A DNA stretch of 64,000 bases. Source: Helicobacter fennelliae (GTDB lineage Bacteria > Campylobacterota > Campylobacteria > Campylobacterales > Helicobacteraceae). Under the pieces are notes generated by a model. It was given only the letters and a program-made list of their open reading frames with translations, was not told the DNA's origin and searched no databases. The stretch is from assembly GCF_900451005.1 (NCBI RefSeq), contig NZ_UGIB01000002.1, forward strand, positions 62,001 through 126,000, read 5' to 3'. Made by a program: the position numbers and the translations under genes. Below are positions 45,699-54,337 of the stretch, one piece after another (position 1 is the stretch's first letter; the number at the start of each line of letters is the position of its first letter).

Positions 45699-46315
45699 TC
45701 TCGTTCCCCTTTTCTTATCTCATCACTTTTTATAAATTTACCATTTTCTAGGTAAAAGATATTACCACCTGCTATACCAACAGAATAACGATTTGTAAGC
45801 CTAAACCCTGCTCCCTCATCACCATAGAGTCCATAAGTGGTTATGGTATCATAGATGTAGGTATAGAATGTTATAGGTATTACTTTATTATTTTTATCAA
45901 CATAATAACTTGATACAGATAAACCTTTATGAAGTATGTTATATGCTTCTTCCCCCGTATATTCTTTGATTTTTTCCTTATAAGGACTTAAATCTGTTCT
46001 TTCATATTCTTGCACTGAAAGCCCTTTAGCAAAATATTTGCAACCATTGGAGAGAATTTGGGGGAGATTTTTATCAATAGCCTCTATTTGTTCCCAAAAG
46101 GTATCTCCTAATGTTACTTTTTGTCTTGCTTCCTCCCTTTCCTTTTCCCTCTGTATTATCTCATCTCTTAGTTTTTTATCAAAGACATAGATTCCGCCAT
46201 ATTCCTCTGCTATTCTTACTTTTTCTTTATCAGCTGAACTTGTTCGAATCAACCCACAAGAAGTAATAATGACTAAAGTTATAAGACTAATAAAAATTAA
46301 GATAAAGTATTTCAT
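45695..46315 (-). CDS. Lipoprotein, candidate lipase immunity (shortest copy)
   Basis: Lipoprotein signal MKYFILIFISLITLVIITSC with lipobox ITSC. The C-terminal half is base-for-base the same as that of 46743-47522 (GLSVQEYERTDLSPYKEKIK, YGDEGAGFRLTNRYSVG). The middle lacks about 50 residues present in the neighbour copy (between the DEIIQREKER-type region and LPQILSNGCKYFAKG). It is coupled to the full-length lipase at both ends by ATGA overlaps. Expected location is a periplasm-facing membrane anchor. Confidence 0.65.
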   Translation of the reverse strand: MKYFILIFISLITLVIITSCGLIRTSSADKEKVRIAEEYGGIYVFDKKLRDEIIQREKEREEARQKVTLGDTFWEQIEAIDKNLPQILSNGCKYFAKGLSVQEYERTDLSPYKEKIKEYTGEEAYNILHKGLSVSSYYVDKNNKVIPITFYTYIYDTITTYGLYGDEGAGFRLTNRYSVGIAGGNIFYLENGKFIKSDEIRKGERE

Positions 46316-46746
46316 AGAGTTACCTTTTTAGTTTTTGAATCTTTTTTATTTCTATAAATAAGATTCTGTATTGTATTATTTATTAGCTTTAATTCTAGTT
46401 TGCTAAGATTATTATATTTGGGCGTTTTTATTTCTATATTTTGACTAAATCTAGCCTCTATGGCTAAAGCATAAGCAGTGGGTTGTTCTAGGTTTCTTTT
46501 AATTTTTTCTATTAATTTTTGCTTCTCTTTATCTTGTGTATTTTCTTTGGTAATTTCATAACCCAATTTTATACCATCTGCATATATCCATCTTGCAGGT
46601 GGTTTAAATGCGGGGATTTTAGCTCTAAACTCATCATCTCTTGGGTCAAATACTTCATTCTCATCTACATAATGCAACATTGCATAACTAGCATCGGCTA
46701 CATCTGCATAGTCTTTAGCATGCTCTATGAAGTCTTTGGGCGTCAT
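46312..46746 (-). CDS. Truncated lipase N-terminal domain, copy 1
   Basis: The 144 residues match the first 135 of the full lipase (TPKDFIEHAKDYADVADASY; PTAYALAIEARFSQ) and end at IYRNKKDSKTKKVTL, before the catalytic Ser region. The stop overlaps the next lipoprotein start. It lacks any active site, so it is a by-product of the tandem duplication or a free N-terminal domain. Confidence 0.55.
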   Translation of the reverse strand: MTPKDFIEHAKDYADVADASYAMLHYVDENEVFDPRDDEFRAKIPAFKPPARWIYADGIKLGYEITKENTQDKEKQKLIEKIKRNLEQPTAYALAIEARFSQNIEIKTPKYNNLSKLELKLINNTIQNLIYRNKKDSKTKKVTL

Positions 46747-47522
46747 TCTCGTTCCCCTTTTCTTATCTCATCACTTTTTATAAATTTACCATTTTCTAGG
46801 TAAAAGATATTACCACCTGCTATACCAACAGAATAACGATTTGTAAGCCTAAACCCTGCTCCCTCATCACCATAGAGTCCATAAGTGGTTATGGTATCAT
46901 AGATGTAGGTATAGAATGTTATAGGTATTACTTTATTATTTTTATCAACATAATAACTTGATACAGATAAACCTTTATGAAGTATGTTATATGCTTCTTC
47001 CCCCGTATATTCTTTGATTTTTTCCTTATAAGGACTTAAATCTGTTCTTTCATATTCTTGCACTGAAAGCCCTTTAGCAAAATATTTGCAACCATTGGAG
47101 AGAATTTGGGGGAATTTTTTATCTATTAAAGAATATGGATATTTTTCTTTTAATTCTTTATAGATTTCTTGTTCCTTTTTATAAACAGGGTGATAAGAGT
47201 AACTTATCACAACTCCTCTACGCCTTTTATCTCTTTCAATCATATCCCTATAATCTTGTATTTCCTTTTCTGTAAAAAAAGTCCTTAAAAGCTTTTCTTT
47301 TTCTATTTCTATCGTTTCAAGGCGACTTTTTTCATATTCCTCCCTTTCCTTTTCTCTTTGTTTTATCTCATCTCTTAGTTTTTTATCAAAGACATAGATT
47401 CCGCCATATTCATCTGCTATTCTTACTTTTTCTTTATCAGCTGAACTTGTTTGAATCAACCCACAAGAAGTAATAATGACTAAAGTTATAAGACTAATAA
47501 AAATTAAGATAAAGTATTTCAT
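46743..47522 (-). CDS. Lipoprotein, candidate lipase immunity (middle copy)
   Basis: Lipoprotein signal as in the neighbouring copy, followed by YGGIYVFDKKLRDEIKQREK, a central helical region (FFTEKEIQDYRDMIERDKRR) and the identical C-terminal part. At 259 residues it is intermediate between the two other copies. Flanked by truncated lipase genes on both sides with ATGA-type overlaps. Confidence 0.65.
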   Translation of the reverse strand: MKYFILIFISLITLVIITSCGLIQTSSADKEKVRIADEYGGIYVFDKKLRDEIKQREKEREEYEKSRLETIEIEKEKLLRTFFTEKEIQDYRDMIERDKRRRGVVISYSYHPVYKKEQEIYKELKEKYPYSLIDKKFPQILSNGCKYFAKGLSVQEYERTDLSPYKEKIKEYTGEEAYNILHKGLSVSSYYVDKNNKVIPITFYTYIYDTITTYGLYGDEGAGFRLTNRYSVGIAGGNIFYLENGKFIKSDEIRKGERE

Positions 47523-47968
47523 AGAGTTATCCTTTTAGTTTTTGAATCTTTTTTATTTCTATAAATAAGATTCTGTATTGTATTATTTATTAGCTTTAAT
47601 TCTAGTTTGCTAAGATTATCATATTTGGGCGTTTTTATTTCTATATTTTGACTAAATCTAGCCTCTATGGCTAAAGCATAAGCAGTGGGTTGTTCTAGTT
47701 TGATTTTTTTATCATTAAATAATTGTTTTGCTAAAACAGATTTATTGATATTTTCCTCTTTTATTTCATAACCTAATTTTATTCCATCTGCATATACCCA
47801 TCTTGCAGGTGGTTTTACACTTTCATTAGGATTCTTACTTTTTAGCTCATCTAAGAAATAATCTATTTCCTCATTTTTATCTACATAGTGCAACATAGCA
47901 TAACTTGCATCTGCTATATCTGCATAGTCTTTAGCTTGCTCTATGAAGTCCTTAGGAGTCAATCCCAT
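47519..47968 (-). CDS. Truncated lipase N-terminal domain, copy 2
   Basis: The 149 residues begin GLTPKDFIEQAKDYADIADA and end at the same point as copy 1 (IYRNKKDSKTKRITL). Local differences from copy 1 (DYFLDELKSKNPNESVKPPA) show the copies have diverged. It has no catalytic region. It overlaps the upstream lipoprotein end. Confidence 0.55.
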   Translation of the reverse strand: MGLTPKDFIEQAKDYADIADASYAMLHYVDKNEEIDYFLDELKSKNPNESVKPPARWVYADGIKLGYEIKEENINKSVLAKQLFNDKKIKLEQPTAYALAIEARFSQNIEIKTPKYDNLSKLELKLINNTIQNLIYRNKKDSKTKRITL

Positions 47969-49020
47969 GCTCCTCTCGTCTCATCACTTTTTACAAATTT
48001 ACCATTTTCTAGGTAAAAGATATTATTAGAAAGCTTTTTAGAATAATCTTTATGAACGTACTTAAACCCTGCTCCTTCATCTCCTGTAAGCGGTCCATAA
48101 GTAGTCTTGAGCTTTTTTAATCCACTAGCAGACATACTTATAACTATTGGTTTGCCCCCTTTAACATAAAGCCATCCTAATGTTGTTCGTCTTTTAAAAG
48201 AATGGAACCGTATGGGCACATCATCCTCTCCCACAAAATATTTCTCATACACTTCCTCTCCCATATATTCTTTGATTTTTTCAAAATCAGTACTAAAAAT
48301 TTTTTCAAAATCAATATTAAAATCGCGGTATGTTTCCGATGTAACTTCTTCATAAAAGCAATCGGGTATATTTTGATGGATAACTCCCGCAAAATATTTC
48401 TCATACGCTTCCTCTCCCATATATTCTCTGATTCTCTCTATTAATTCAATGTCTTTATCCTCTAATTTTCTTGGTGATGGTGGAGTTAAAATAAGTGGAT
48501 AGTCATCCTCATCCGCTTCAATATATCGACAACCATTAGAGAGAATTCTAGGATAGGTTTTATTAATAATATCTGATTGGTCATATACTGTTAAGGGTTC
48601 TGGTCGTGGATATTTTTTCACTAACTCTTCATAGATTTCAATCGATTTTTGATAAATAGGATGATAAGAGTAGCTCACTATAACTCCACGCTTTCTATTG
48701 CTTTCAATCATATCTTCATAATCTTGTATTTCCTTTTCTGTAAAAAAATTCCTTAAAAGCTTTTCTCTTTCTTTGTGGTATGCTCCGAAATAGCTTGTTT
48801 GGAGTTTGAAACTAGCCTCTTGGACCACTTCGCGCACTTCTTTTATCTTTTTTTCTCTCTCTATTATCTCATCTCTTAGTTTTTTATCAAAAACATAGAT
48901 TCCGCCATACTCCTCTGCTATTGCTTCATTGCCTATTGTGGTATTAATGGTAACCAACCCACAAGAAGCAAGAGTCAATAAAACCACAAGACCAATAAGA
49001 GTTAAAATAAGGTATTTCAT
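47959..49020 (-). CDS. Lipoprotein, candidate lipase immunity (longest copy)
   Basis: Signal with lipobox TLASC. At 353 residues it has the full-length form: YGGIYVFDKKLRDEIIEREK, a helical centre (KLLRNFFTEKEIQDYEDMIE), an internally repeated EYMGEEAYEKYFAG/EYMGEEVYEKYFVG unit and the common ending NIFYLENGKFVKSDE. It follows the frameshifted adaptor by 25 bases. It is probably the ancestral copy of the three-lipoprotein series. Confidence 0.65.
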   Translation of the reverse strand: MKYLILTLIGLVVLLTLASCGLVTINTTIGNEAIAEEYGGIYVFDKKLRDEIIEREKKIKEVREVVQEASFKLQTSYFGAYHKEREKLLRNFFTEKEIQDYEDMIESNRKRGVIVSYSYHPIYQKSIEIYEELVKKYPRPEPLTVYDQSDIINKTYPRILSNGCRYIEADEDDYPLILTPPSPRKLEDKDIELIERIREYMGEEAYEKYFAGVIHQNIPDCFYEEVTSETYRDFNIDFEKIFSTDFEKIKEYMGEEVYEKYFVGEDDVPIRFHSFKRRTTLGWLYVKGGKPIVISMSASGLKKLKTTYGPLTGDEGAGFKYVHKDYSKKLSNNIFYLENGKFVKSDETRGAWD

Positions 49021-49045
49021 TGTTTGTCCTTTTCCTTTTCTGTAA

Positions 49046-50405
49046 TTATATAATTAAATCTTGCATTATAGGATAATCATCATTATGTTTCTTTAGTCCT
49101 CTAGCACTAGGAAGTATGAATGCTACTTGTGTGCAAGGTCCTCCACTTATATGAGGATTAGGACAACCTACAATAGAGCTATATAATAAATCAGATTCTA
49201 AAATAAAAGGGATATTCTTATCTGTAATACTTTTACCCTTATTAGATTTTAATTGCACTACTCCATTATGAGGACATTTTATTTCATCATCTTCTAGTAT
49301 TGGGTGAAGCATTGCAGTGCTTAAAGGTTTTAATTGTTCAGGTTGTGTTTGTTGTTTTGTTTTGGCTTTAGCTTGTTGTTGTTTGGCTTTAGATTCTTTG
49401 TTTGTTAATGTGAGTTTAATATTTAAACTAGAATCTAAGAGAGAGTAGTTTAAAAGAGTAAGAGTGCAAGAGTTTAAAAAGATAGTAAGTGTGCCTAGAT
49501 TATTTTCTTCATCTTTGGGGGAGAAGTGATAAGTTGGTGTATCTTGTTTAATGGTATTGTCTTTATCTAATTGACCAAAGAAAAAAGGGATTAGATTGTA
49601 TTTCAGATGAGCCTGTGAGAAGAGTGGAATCTAAAAAGATTTGAGTAGAGGGAGAGTTAAGAATATCTAAACTTATAGGTGAATCTTGTTTTGTATTATT
49701 GCTCTCTGTATTTGTATTCACATATTCTTGCAGTAGAGATTCTAATTCTTGTATATCTATGTAAGTTTTATCTTTAGTGAATATGTCTATTTTATTGTTA
49801 TGGATATGGAGGAGGTGAGACATTGAGATGTTGTTAAAGAATTGAACATTGTTTGATGATGAAATAACATTAGAGTTTAGCTTATCTAAAAATATGATTG
49901 TTATAGATTTGTCTTGAGATTCTAAGATAAGATTGGAATGTTTGTTTAATCTTGCTTGTTGTTGCTCTTGTCTTTGTTTGTCTCTTAATGCTTTTTCTTG
50001 TTGCTTTTGTAATTCTTTAGCTTCTTTTTGCTTAGAATCTAAGTTTTGCAAGGATTGTTCTAAGATTTCTTGTTGCTTTTGTAATTCTTGTAATTCTTGC
50101 TTTTGCTTTTCTTGTTTAAGTTGAGAAATAGAATGATAGAGGGATTTTCTAGCTTGTAAGTATTCATCAGTTATAGAATCTTGGTTAGAGAGAAAGGAAA
50201 GGTAAAAGTCATCTTTGTAGCCAAAGTTTTGAATGAATGTTTTTTTGTTGAGGGTTGGGGTATGGGATAAATCTACAAGAACAAAATTTTGACAATCATA
50301 AAGAGCTTTGAGGTATGCGATATGAGAATCCTTATTGATGTTATCTATATCTTGTGCGGTTAGCATTATTAATCTGTCTGCAAATGAATCAATCCCTCTC
50401 ATCAC
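49046..50405 (-). pseudogene. Adaptor with N-domain and PAAR-like domain, frameshifted at an A6 tract
   Basis: The first 280 codons carry the N-domain (AYLKALYDCQNFVLVDLSHT), a Gln/Lys coiled coil (LQELQKQQEILEQSLQ) and the beta-rich middle up to SEIQSNPFF. The frame then runs into LWSIR and stops. One base less in A6 (49581-49586; the paralogue at 43392 has A5) restores FFFGQLDKDN and continues through LNSCTLTLLNYSLLDSSLNI to the PAAR-like domain (LHPILEDDEIKCPHNGVVQL) ending IMQDLII. The short form matches the adaptor at 42837. Either decayed, slip-switchable or a sequencing error. Confidence 0.65.
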
Positions 50406-50424
50406 AGTATCCTCCTAAGTATTG

Positions 50425-50706
50425 CTATTTTACAATAAAATACCTTATAATATTTAAATATAATGATAGCACTATCAAAAAACTAATCATTTCAAACACA
50501 ATCACTACAAGCAAGATACCTAAAAAATACTCTTTTAAAAAATAATTTGAGTAAATAACTTTTGGAAATAAGAAGTGATTAAGAGAATAAAGAAACAATA
50601 CATTAAATGTCAATGATGTGTAGAAGCCAATAAAAAAAGCTGGTATTACGGGGGCGACAATTAGAACAATTCCTAATAAACTAAACAAAATGCTTTCAAT
50701 CATCAT
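50425..50706 (-). CDS. Small membrane protein, candidate immunity
   Basis: Ninety-three residues, almost entirely hydrophobic, with two to three membrane helices (SILFSLLGIVLIVAPVIPAF; FLGILLVVIVFEMISFLIVL). It lies downstream of the toxin candidate at 50794, where an immunity gene is expected. No family recognised. Confidence 0.45.
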   Translation of the reverse strand: MMIESILFSLLGIVLIVAPVIPAFFIGFYTSLTFNVLFLYSLNHFLFPKVIYSNYFLKEYFLGILLVVIVFEMISFLIVLSLYLNIIRYFIVK

Positions 50707-50793
50707 CTTGTCCTATTGTGCTAGATAAAGTTTTAAAAGGAAAGTCTTTAAAATCTAAAGTTTTAATTATATCCTTGCTATATAGCCTAAAGT

Positions 50794-52206
50794 CTAGTCC
50801 ATAGGGTGTAAATTTTGATAGTCTTGATAATCTTGGTTGTAGAGATAATAGAATTGTTGCTTTCTTCCTAATAAAACATTTTCAATATTTAAACTAATCA
50901 TATTGCTTAATATAAACTTCTCAGGTTTATATGTCGCCATTTGTCTAATTGAACCCCATATACTAAAGGCTCTTTTCTCAAAATCCCAAGCTCCCACAGG
51001 TTGCCCTAACTTAATAATTTCTCCATCATCATTAAACTCGTGATATTGGTCTAAAAAATCAAAACTATCATAGATATAAGCTACCATCTCATCAATACGA
51101 TACTCTATGGCACTTGTGTTGCCTTTAATTCGTTTTCTAATGCTTATCTTTGTAGGAGCATAATTAAGGCTAAATTTTCCACTGCACGCATAAAGTGATA
51201 AATCTTGCATTGTGTCATTCCAAGATTGCTGATTAATTTCTTTGCTCACATTGTAGGCTTCATAAGCCAATATTCCTTGTCCTACGATAGGAACATTCTT
51301 GCCCGCTTGCCTAATAAGTAATGCTACTGAAATATCTGTGCTAAATTGTCCTGTCATATTTAGTAGCAAATTCGTAATGGCTTGTCTCATAAATTCTTCA
51401 TCACTAAAACTTTGGTTCTGGCAATTTAAAGTATCTATCTCATAAGGTTTGCATTGTGATACAAGCTTGTATCCTTGTGGCACTTTATCGCCCTCTCTTA
51501 TGATGATATAAGAATCCACATTTTTATCACTCCTATTTTCCCTTATATCTATGGCAAAGTGAAAAATATGTTCTCCTTGAGGGAGTTTTTTCAATATGCT
51601 AAAAATATATTGATTTTGAGTAAGCATTTCTTCCATTTGGTCTGTAAAATTTTTACTATATATGCCTTGCTTATTGTTTAAATAATCTTTACTTAGTCTT
51701 TTTATCACAGGAAAATTCATATAAAATTTATCCCAATCAAGTGTCGTATAGAATCTTATAGGGCGTTTATTTTGTCGTATGATATTATTTTTATTGTCTT
51801 GGTGGCGTGAATATTTTTCTGCTCTTTGTCTTTTTAGTTTTTCCTCTGAATCTTCTGTATCTCTTGGATAAGGAGTATAATACAATTTTAGGGGTTCTAT
51901 ACCTTTAGCACTTAATAGGCTTTGTATTTCTTGCAATTTTTGTTGCTCTTGCGAGTTTATAATTTTTGTTTGTCTTATCATTTGTGTAAAATCTATAATT
52001 GTGTCAATTTTGGGGGTATTCTGCCATAAGAACTGTAAAATATAACTTACTGCAAACCCAAGTGCTGCGATTTCATTCTTTGCTTTATCTTTATAATATT
52101 TAAACTCATTGTAGCAGCATTCTAATTCTGTTGATAAAGTTGTTTCATCAAATGGAATTATTTGCTGTGCCTGTCTTTCCTTTTTGGCATTGTTCTCTTT
52201 AAACAC
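50794..52206 (-). CDS. Effector candidate downstream of an IPQ fragment (DUF6402-like region possible)
   Basis: The 470-residue protein has no signal peptide. The N-terminal 120 residues are helical with a hydrophobic segment (LGFAVSYILQFLWQN). The region GKNVPIVGQGILAYEAYNVS may insert in a membrane. Near residue 390, EMVAYIYDSFDFLDQYHEF followed by LGQPVGAWDFEKRAFSIW recalls the DUF6402 group found with T6SS genes; this is from memory and weak. It follows a truncated IPQ module and precedes a membrane protein, so it looks like an orphan effector cassette. Activity unknown. Confidence 0.45.
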   Translation of the reverse strand: MFKENNAKKERQAQQIIPFDETTLSTELECCYNEFKYYKDKAKNEIAALGFAVSYILQFLWQNTPKIDTIIDFTQMIRQTKIINSQEQQKLQEIQSLLSAKGIEPLKLYYTPYPRDTEDSEEKLKRQRAEKYSRHQDNKNNIIRQNKRPIRFYTTLDWDKFYMNFPVIKRLSKDYLNNKQGIYSKNFTDQMEEMLTQNQYIFSILKKLPQGEHIFHFAIDIRENRSDKNVDSYIIIREGDKVPQGYKLVSQCKPYEIDTLNCQNQSFSDEEFMRQAITNLLLNMTGQFSTDISVALLIRQAGKNVPIVGQGILAYEAYNVSKEINQQSWNDTMQDLSLYACSGKFSLNYAPTKISIRKRIKGNTSAIEYRIDEMVAYIYDSFDFLDQYHEFNDDGEIIKLGQPVGAWDFEKRAFSIWGSIRQMATYKPEKFILSNMISLNIENVLLGRKQQFYYLYNQDYQDYQNLHPMD

Positions 52207-52237
52207 TTATCCTCCTTTTGTTTTTTATATTCTCATT

Positions 52238-52516
52238 CTAGAGCTCTGTAATGTTGTCTTTGTCTAAGTAATCATCTAAGCCTAATGCAAATGTAAAGTG
52301 AAGTTTGTTTGCTTTAAAAGGAGAAAGGAATACTCTTGTATGAGTAATGCTTATAGATTGTAAAGAAGTATCTTTAGAATGAGTAGATTCTCTGTATTCT
52401 TTAATGTCTTTAGAATAATTTAGGAGTGGTTTATATTGTCCTATACCATAATCTTTATGCTCATAGTCTTTATAGGGTTCTTTAAAGAGTTTAGGGAGAT
52501 ATTGGGGGATACTCAT
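52238..52516 (-). CDS. Stand-alone IPQ module, truncated at its end
   Basis: About 92 residues from MSIPQYLPKLFKEPYKDYEH to DNITEL, where an AGAGCTC-type junction ends the homology before the GGVYD tail. The N-terminal part is the same allele as at 32186. The start overlaps the Tai4 stop. A spacer of about 30 bases leads into the 50794 effector, so the module is not fused to it. Confidence 0.55.
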   Translation of the reverse strand: MSIPQYLPKLFKEPYKDYEHKDYGIGQYKPLLNYSKDIKEYRESTHSKDTSLQSISITHTRVFLSPFKANKLHFTFALGLDDYLDKDNITEL

Positions 52517-52929
52517 TGACAATCCTTGCAGTATTTTTTGACAATGCGTTCAATTTCATCGTGGTATTCTTTGGAATCGTAGAGGTCAAGACAGGTATAG
52601 AATCGTGGCATAAAATTGGATTGTGTATGAGCTTTTATGAAATTTTTAAACTGCATAAAACCATCATTATTTTCAATGTAGAAAAACGAATGATTATTGT
52701 TGCGCAGTTGAAGTTTATGCGTAATGTGAAAAAACCAAAAACTATTTTCGCTAAACTTATCCTGCTCAACACAATACTCAAATCCCAATTTTTTAAGCAT
52801 ACTCACCTTTTTTTCATAGGAATAAGGCAGGTTATCAGCTTTTTTTAAAATAGTAATAGCCTCAATAGCACTGCTAAAAGTAACGCACAATACAAACATA
52901 AATAATATAATAATTTTTATTTTTTTCAT
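52513..52929 (-). CDS. Orphan Tai4-like secreted immunity protein
   Basis: ATG 52929 gives signal peptide MKKIKIIILFMFVLCVTFSS. The mature part has NLPYSYEKKVSMLKKLGFEY and ends YHDEIERIVKKYCKDCQ, the subgroup of 21094, 23272 and 32497. Directly upstream lies only the C-terminal remnant of an amidase (52932-53128). Confidence 0.7.
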   Translation of the reverse strand: MKKIKIIILFMFVLCVTFSSAIEAITILKKADNLPYSYEKKVSMLKKLGFEYCVEQDKFSENSFWFFHITHKLQLRNNNHSFFYIENNDGFMQFKNFIKAHTQSNFMPRFYTCLDLYDSKEYHDEIERIVKKYCKDCQ

Positions 52930-52931
52930 TA

Positions 52932-53128
52932 TCAGTCCTTTAATTCCCAAAATTGAAAATTGCTAGAATGATAGATATGCGTATTACCAAAGCTATCATT
53001 CCATATAAGCTCAAGCAGATAATTGTAGTTTGTTTTATTTTGCACATCCACAAAATTATTTCCATTCCATAAAGTAGTATGTCGTAGTCCATCTGTGCCA
53101 TCATTGCCACAATACTTTTTGCATAGAA
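52932..53128 (-). pseudogene. C-terminal remnant of a Tae4-like gene
   Basis: Encodes CKKYCGNDGTDGLRHTTLWN, NNFVDVQNKT and a tail ending FQFWELKD. The His half of the amidase is present, the Cys half absent. Its start joins the stop of the Tai4 gene at 53129 through the same sequence as at 36700-36745, although the tails differ. Confidence 0.65.
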
Positions 53129-53587
53129 TCACTTGCAATCCTTGCAGTATTTTTTGACAATGCGTTCCACTTCGGCTTGGTATTCTTTGGAATCGTAGAG
53201 TTCTAGGCAGGTTCGTATCTTTGAGATTCCTTGTGGTTGTGATAGCACATAAGTTTTTATTTCCTCTTGCAATTGCTTTCGCTTGTTTGTAGTGTAACAT
53301 CGTCCACTATCTGTATTGCCCACTTGTTCTATTTGTTGAAAAAATATATCAAACCATTGTATTTCCATTATTTCAATTTTTTGCGACAATCCATAATAAT
53401 CAAGACAGATTCCCACTCCAAATTCCTTTGCCGTCTTTATCATTCTTGATTTTGCAAAATAATGGAATTCACTATCAGCCTTTTTAAGTGGGCGACTTGA
53501 TAGAAAATCTACGCCCAAACACTCTGTATTTGAATCTGCATATACACTACTAATACATAAAAACAAAAACAAACAAAGTTTTTTCAT
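53129..53587 (-). CDS. Orphan Tai4-like secreted immunity protein
   Basis: Start ATG 53587 gives signal peptide MKKLCLFLFLCISSVYADS. The 152-residue product is somewhat long for the family, contains KTAKEFGVGICLDYYGLSQK and ends YQAEVERIVKKYCKDCK. Only a C-terminal amidase remnant (53604-53876) precedes it. Confidence 0.7.
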   Translation of the reverse strand: MKKLCLFLFLCISSVYADSNTECLGVDFLSSRPLKKADSEFHYFAKSRMIKTAKEFGVGICLDYYGLSQKIEIMEIQWFDIFFQQIEQVGNTDSGRCYTTNKRKQLQEEIKTYVLSQPQGISKIRTCLELYDSKEYQAEVERIVKKYCKDCK

Positions 53588-53603
53588 CACATAAACTCTC
53601 CCT

Positions 53604-53876
53604 TTACAATAATTCCCAAAAACAGAGTTCTCGGACAAATATAGCTTCTTTATAATAGTCTAAATAATTTGTCTCATCTAAAAACCCTTTCCCATTCCAT
53701 AGAGTCGTATGTCCCCCTGCATTTCCCCAACCACTTACTTGCATAACCACAATACCATTTTTCTTAAAGTTTTGCAACTCTTGTCTAAATGCTATATTAT
53801 CATTTTTTGAATACATTTCTTTTGGATTGTATGGCTTTTCAAACCCCCATTTTACATATAAAAAATCCCTTATATA
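53604..53876 (-). pseudogene. C-terminal half of a Tae4-like gene
   Basis: Encodes FLYVKWGFEKPYNPKEMYSK, then KKNGIVVMQVSGWGNAGGHT with HTTLWNGKGFLDE and the ending LCFWELL. The catalytic Cys part is missing; the homology begins in the middle of the domain. It retains more of the toxin than the two neighbouring remnants. Confidence 0.6.
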
Positions 53877-53896
53877 TAGTAAATTTTATACAATCA

Positions 53897-54337
53897 TTAT
53901 TCAATTATCTGCGAGATACAATTTTTACTCTTTGGCATAATTGTGTAATCCTTAACATAAAGAGTTGCTTTGCCAAATAATCCTTGATGCAATGTGCCGT
54001 TAAAATAATAAATATTACAGATAGGCGATACACCCTCATTTTTGCTAAACTCCCTTTCTTTTTCGGCACTTTCAAACTCTAATTCCAAATCTACACCAAT
54101 AAGATTTTGAGGAACTTCCAAATTCATCACATGCCATATTTCATTAGAAAGATTTGCGTTTTTATCTAAATCAATTTCACCATCTGTAAGTCTAGATTCT
54201 GTATCTTCTACCCTAAACACCCTATATCTTGGACACTCACATGCATACATCATATTTATCGCATACAATGTGATAGGCTTATCCACACTACACGCACAAA
54301 AGAATAACAACAATGCAATCAATACATATTGTCTCAT
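53897..54337 (-). CDS. Lipoprotein, candidate immunity for the caspase-like effector
   Basis: Lipoprotein signal MRQYVLIALLLFFCAC (lipobox FCAC). The mature part of about 130 residues is beta-rich with several cysteines (YACECPRYRVFRVED, SPICNIYYFNG). The start overlaps the toxin stop (ATGA), the coupling typical of immunity genes here. No family recognised. Confidence 0.55.
   Translation of the reverse strand: MRQYVLIALLLFFCACSVDKPITLYAINMMYACECPRYRVFRVEDTESRLTDGEIDLDKNANLSNEIWHVMNLEVPQNLIGVDLELEFESAEKEREFSKNEGVSPICNIYYFNGTLHQGLFGKATLYVKDYTIMPKSKNCISQIIE

Larger units (their letters stand above)
45695..47968 (-). repeat. Tandem duplication of lipoprotein plus lipase 5' end
   Basis: The unit lipoprotein gene plus lipase N-terminal region occurs twice in tandem (46312-47522 region and 45695-46746 region), next to a third diverged unit (47519-49020). 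The 3' part of the two shorter lipoprotein genes is essentially identical over more than 350 bp. Confidence 0.8.

Noticed and set aside
48177-48444. Overlapping small frames on both strands within the long lipoprotein gene
   Set aside because: They arise from the internally repeated MGEE-YEKYF region and lack start signals.
52932-53300. A 122-codon protein reading through the end of the Tai4 gene into the amidase remnant
   Set aside because: Its first half is the Tai4 gene read out of frame; only 52932-53128 matches Tae4, so it is annotated as a remnant.
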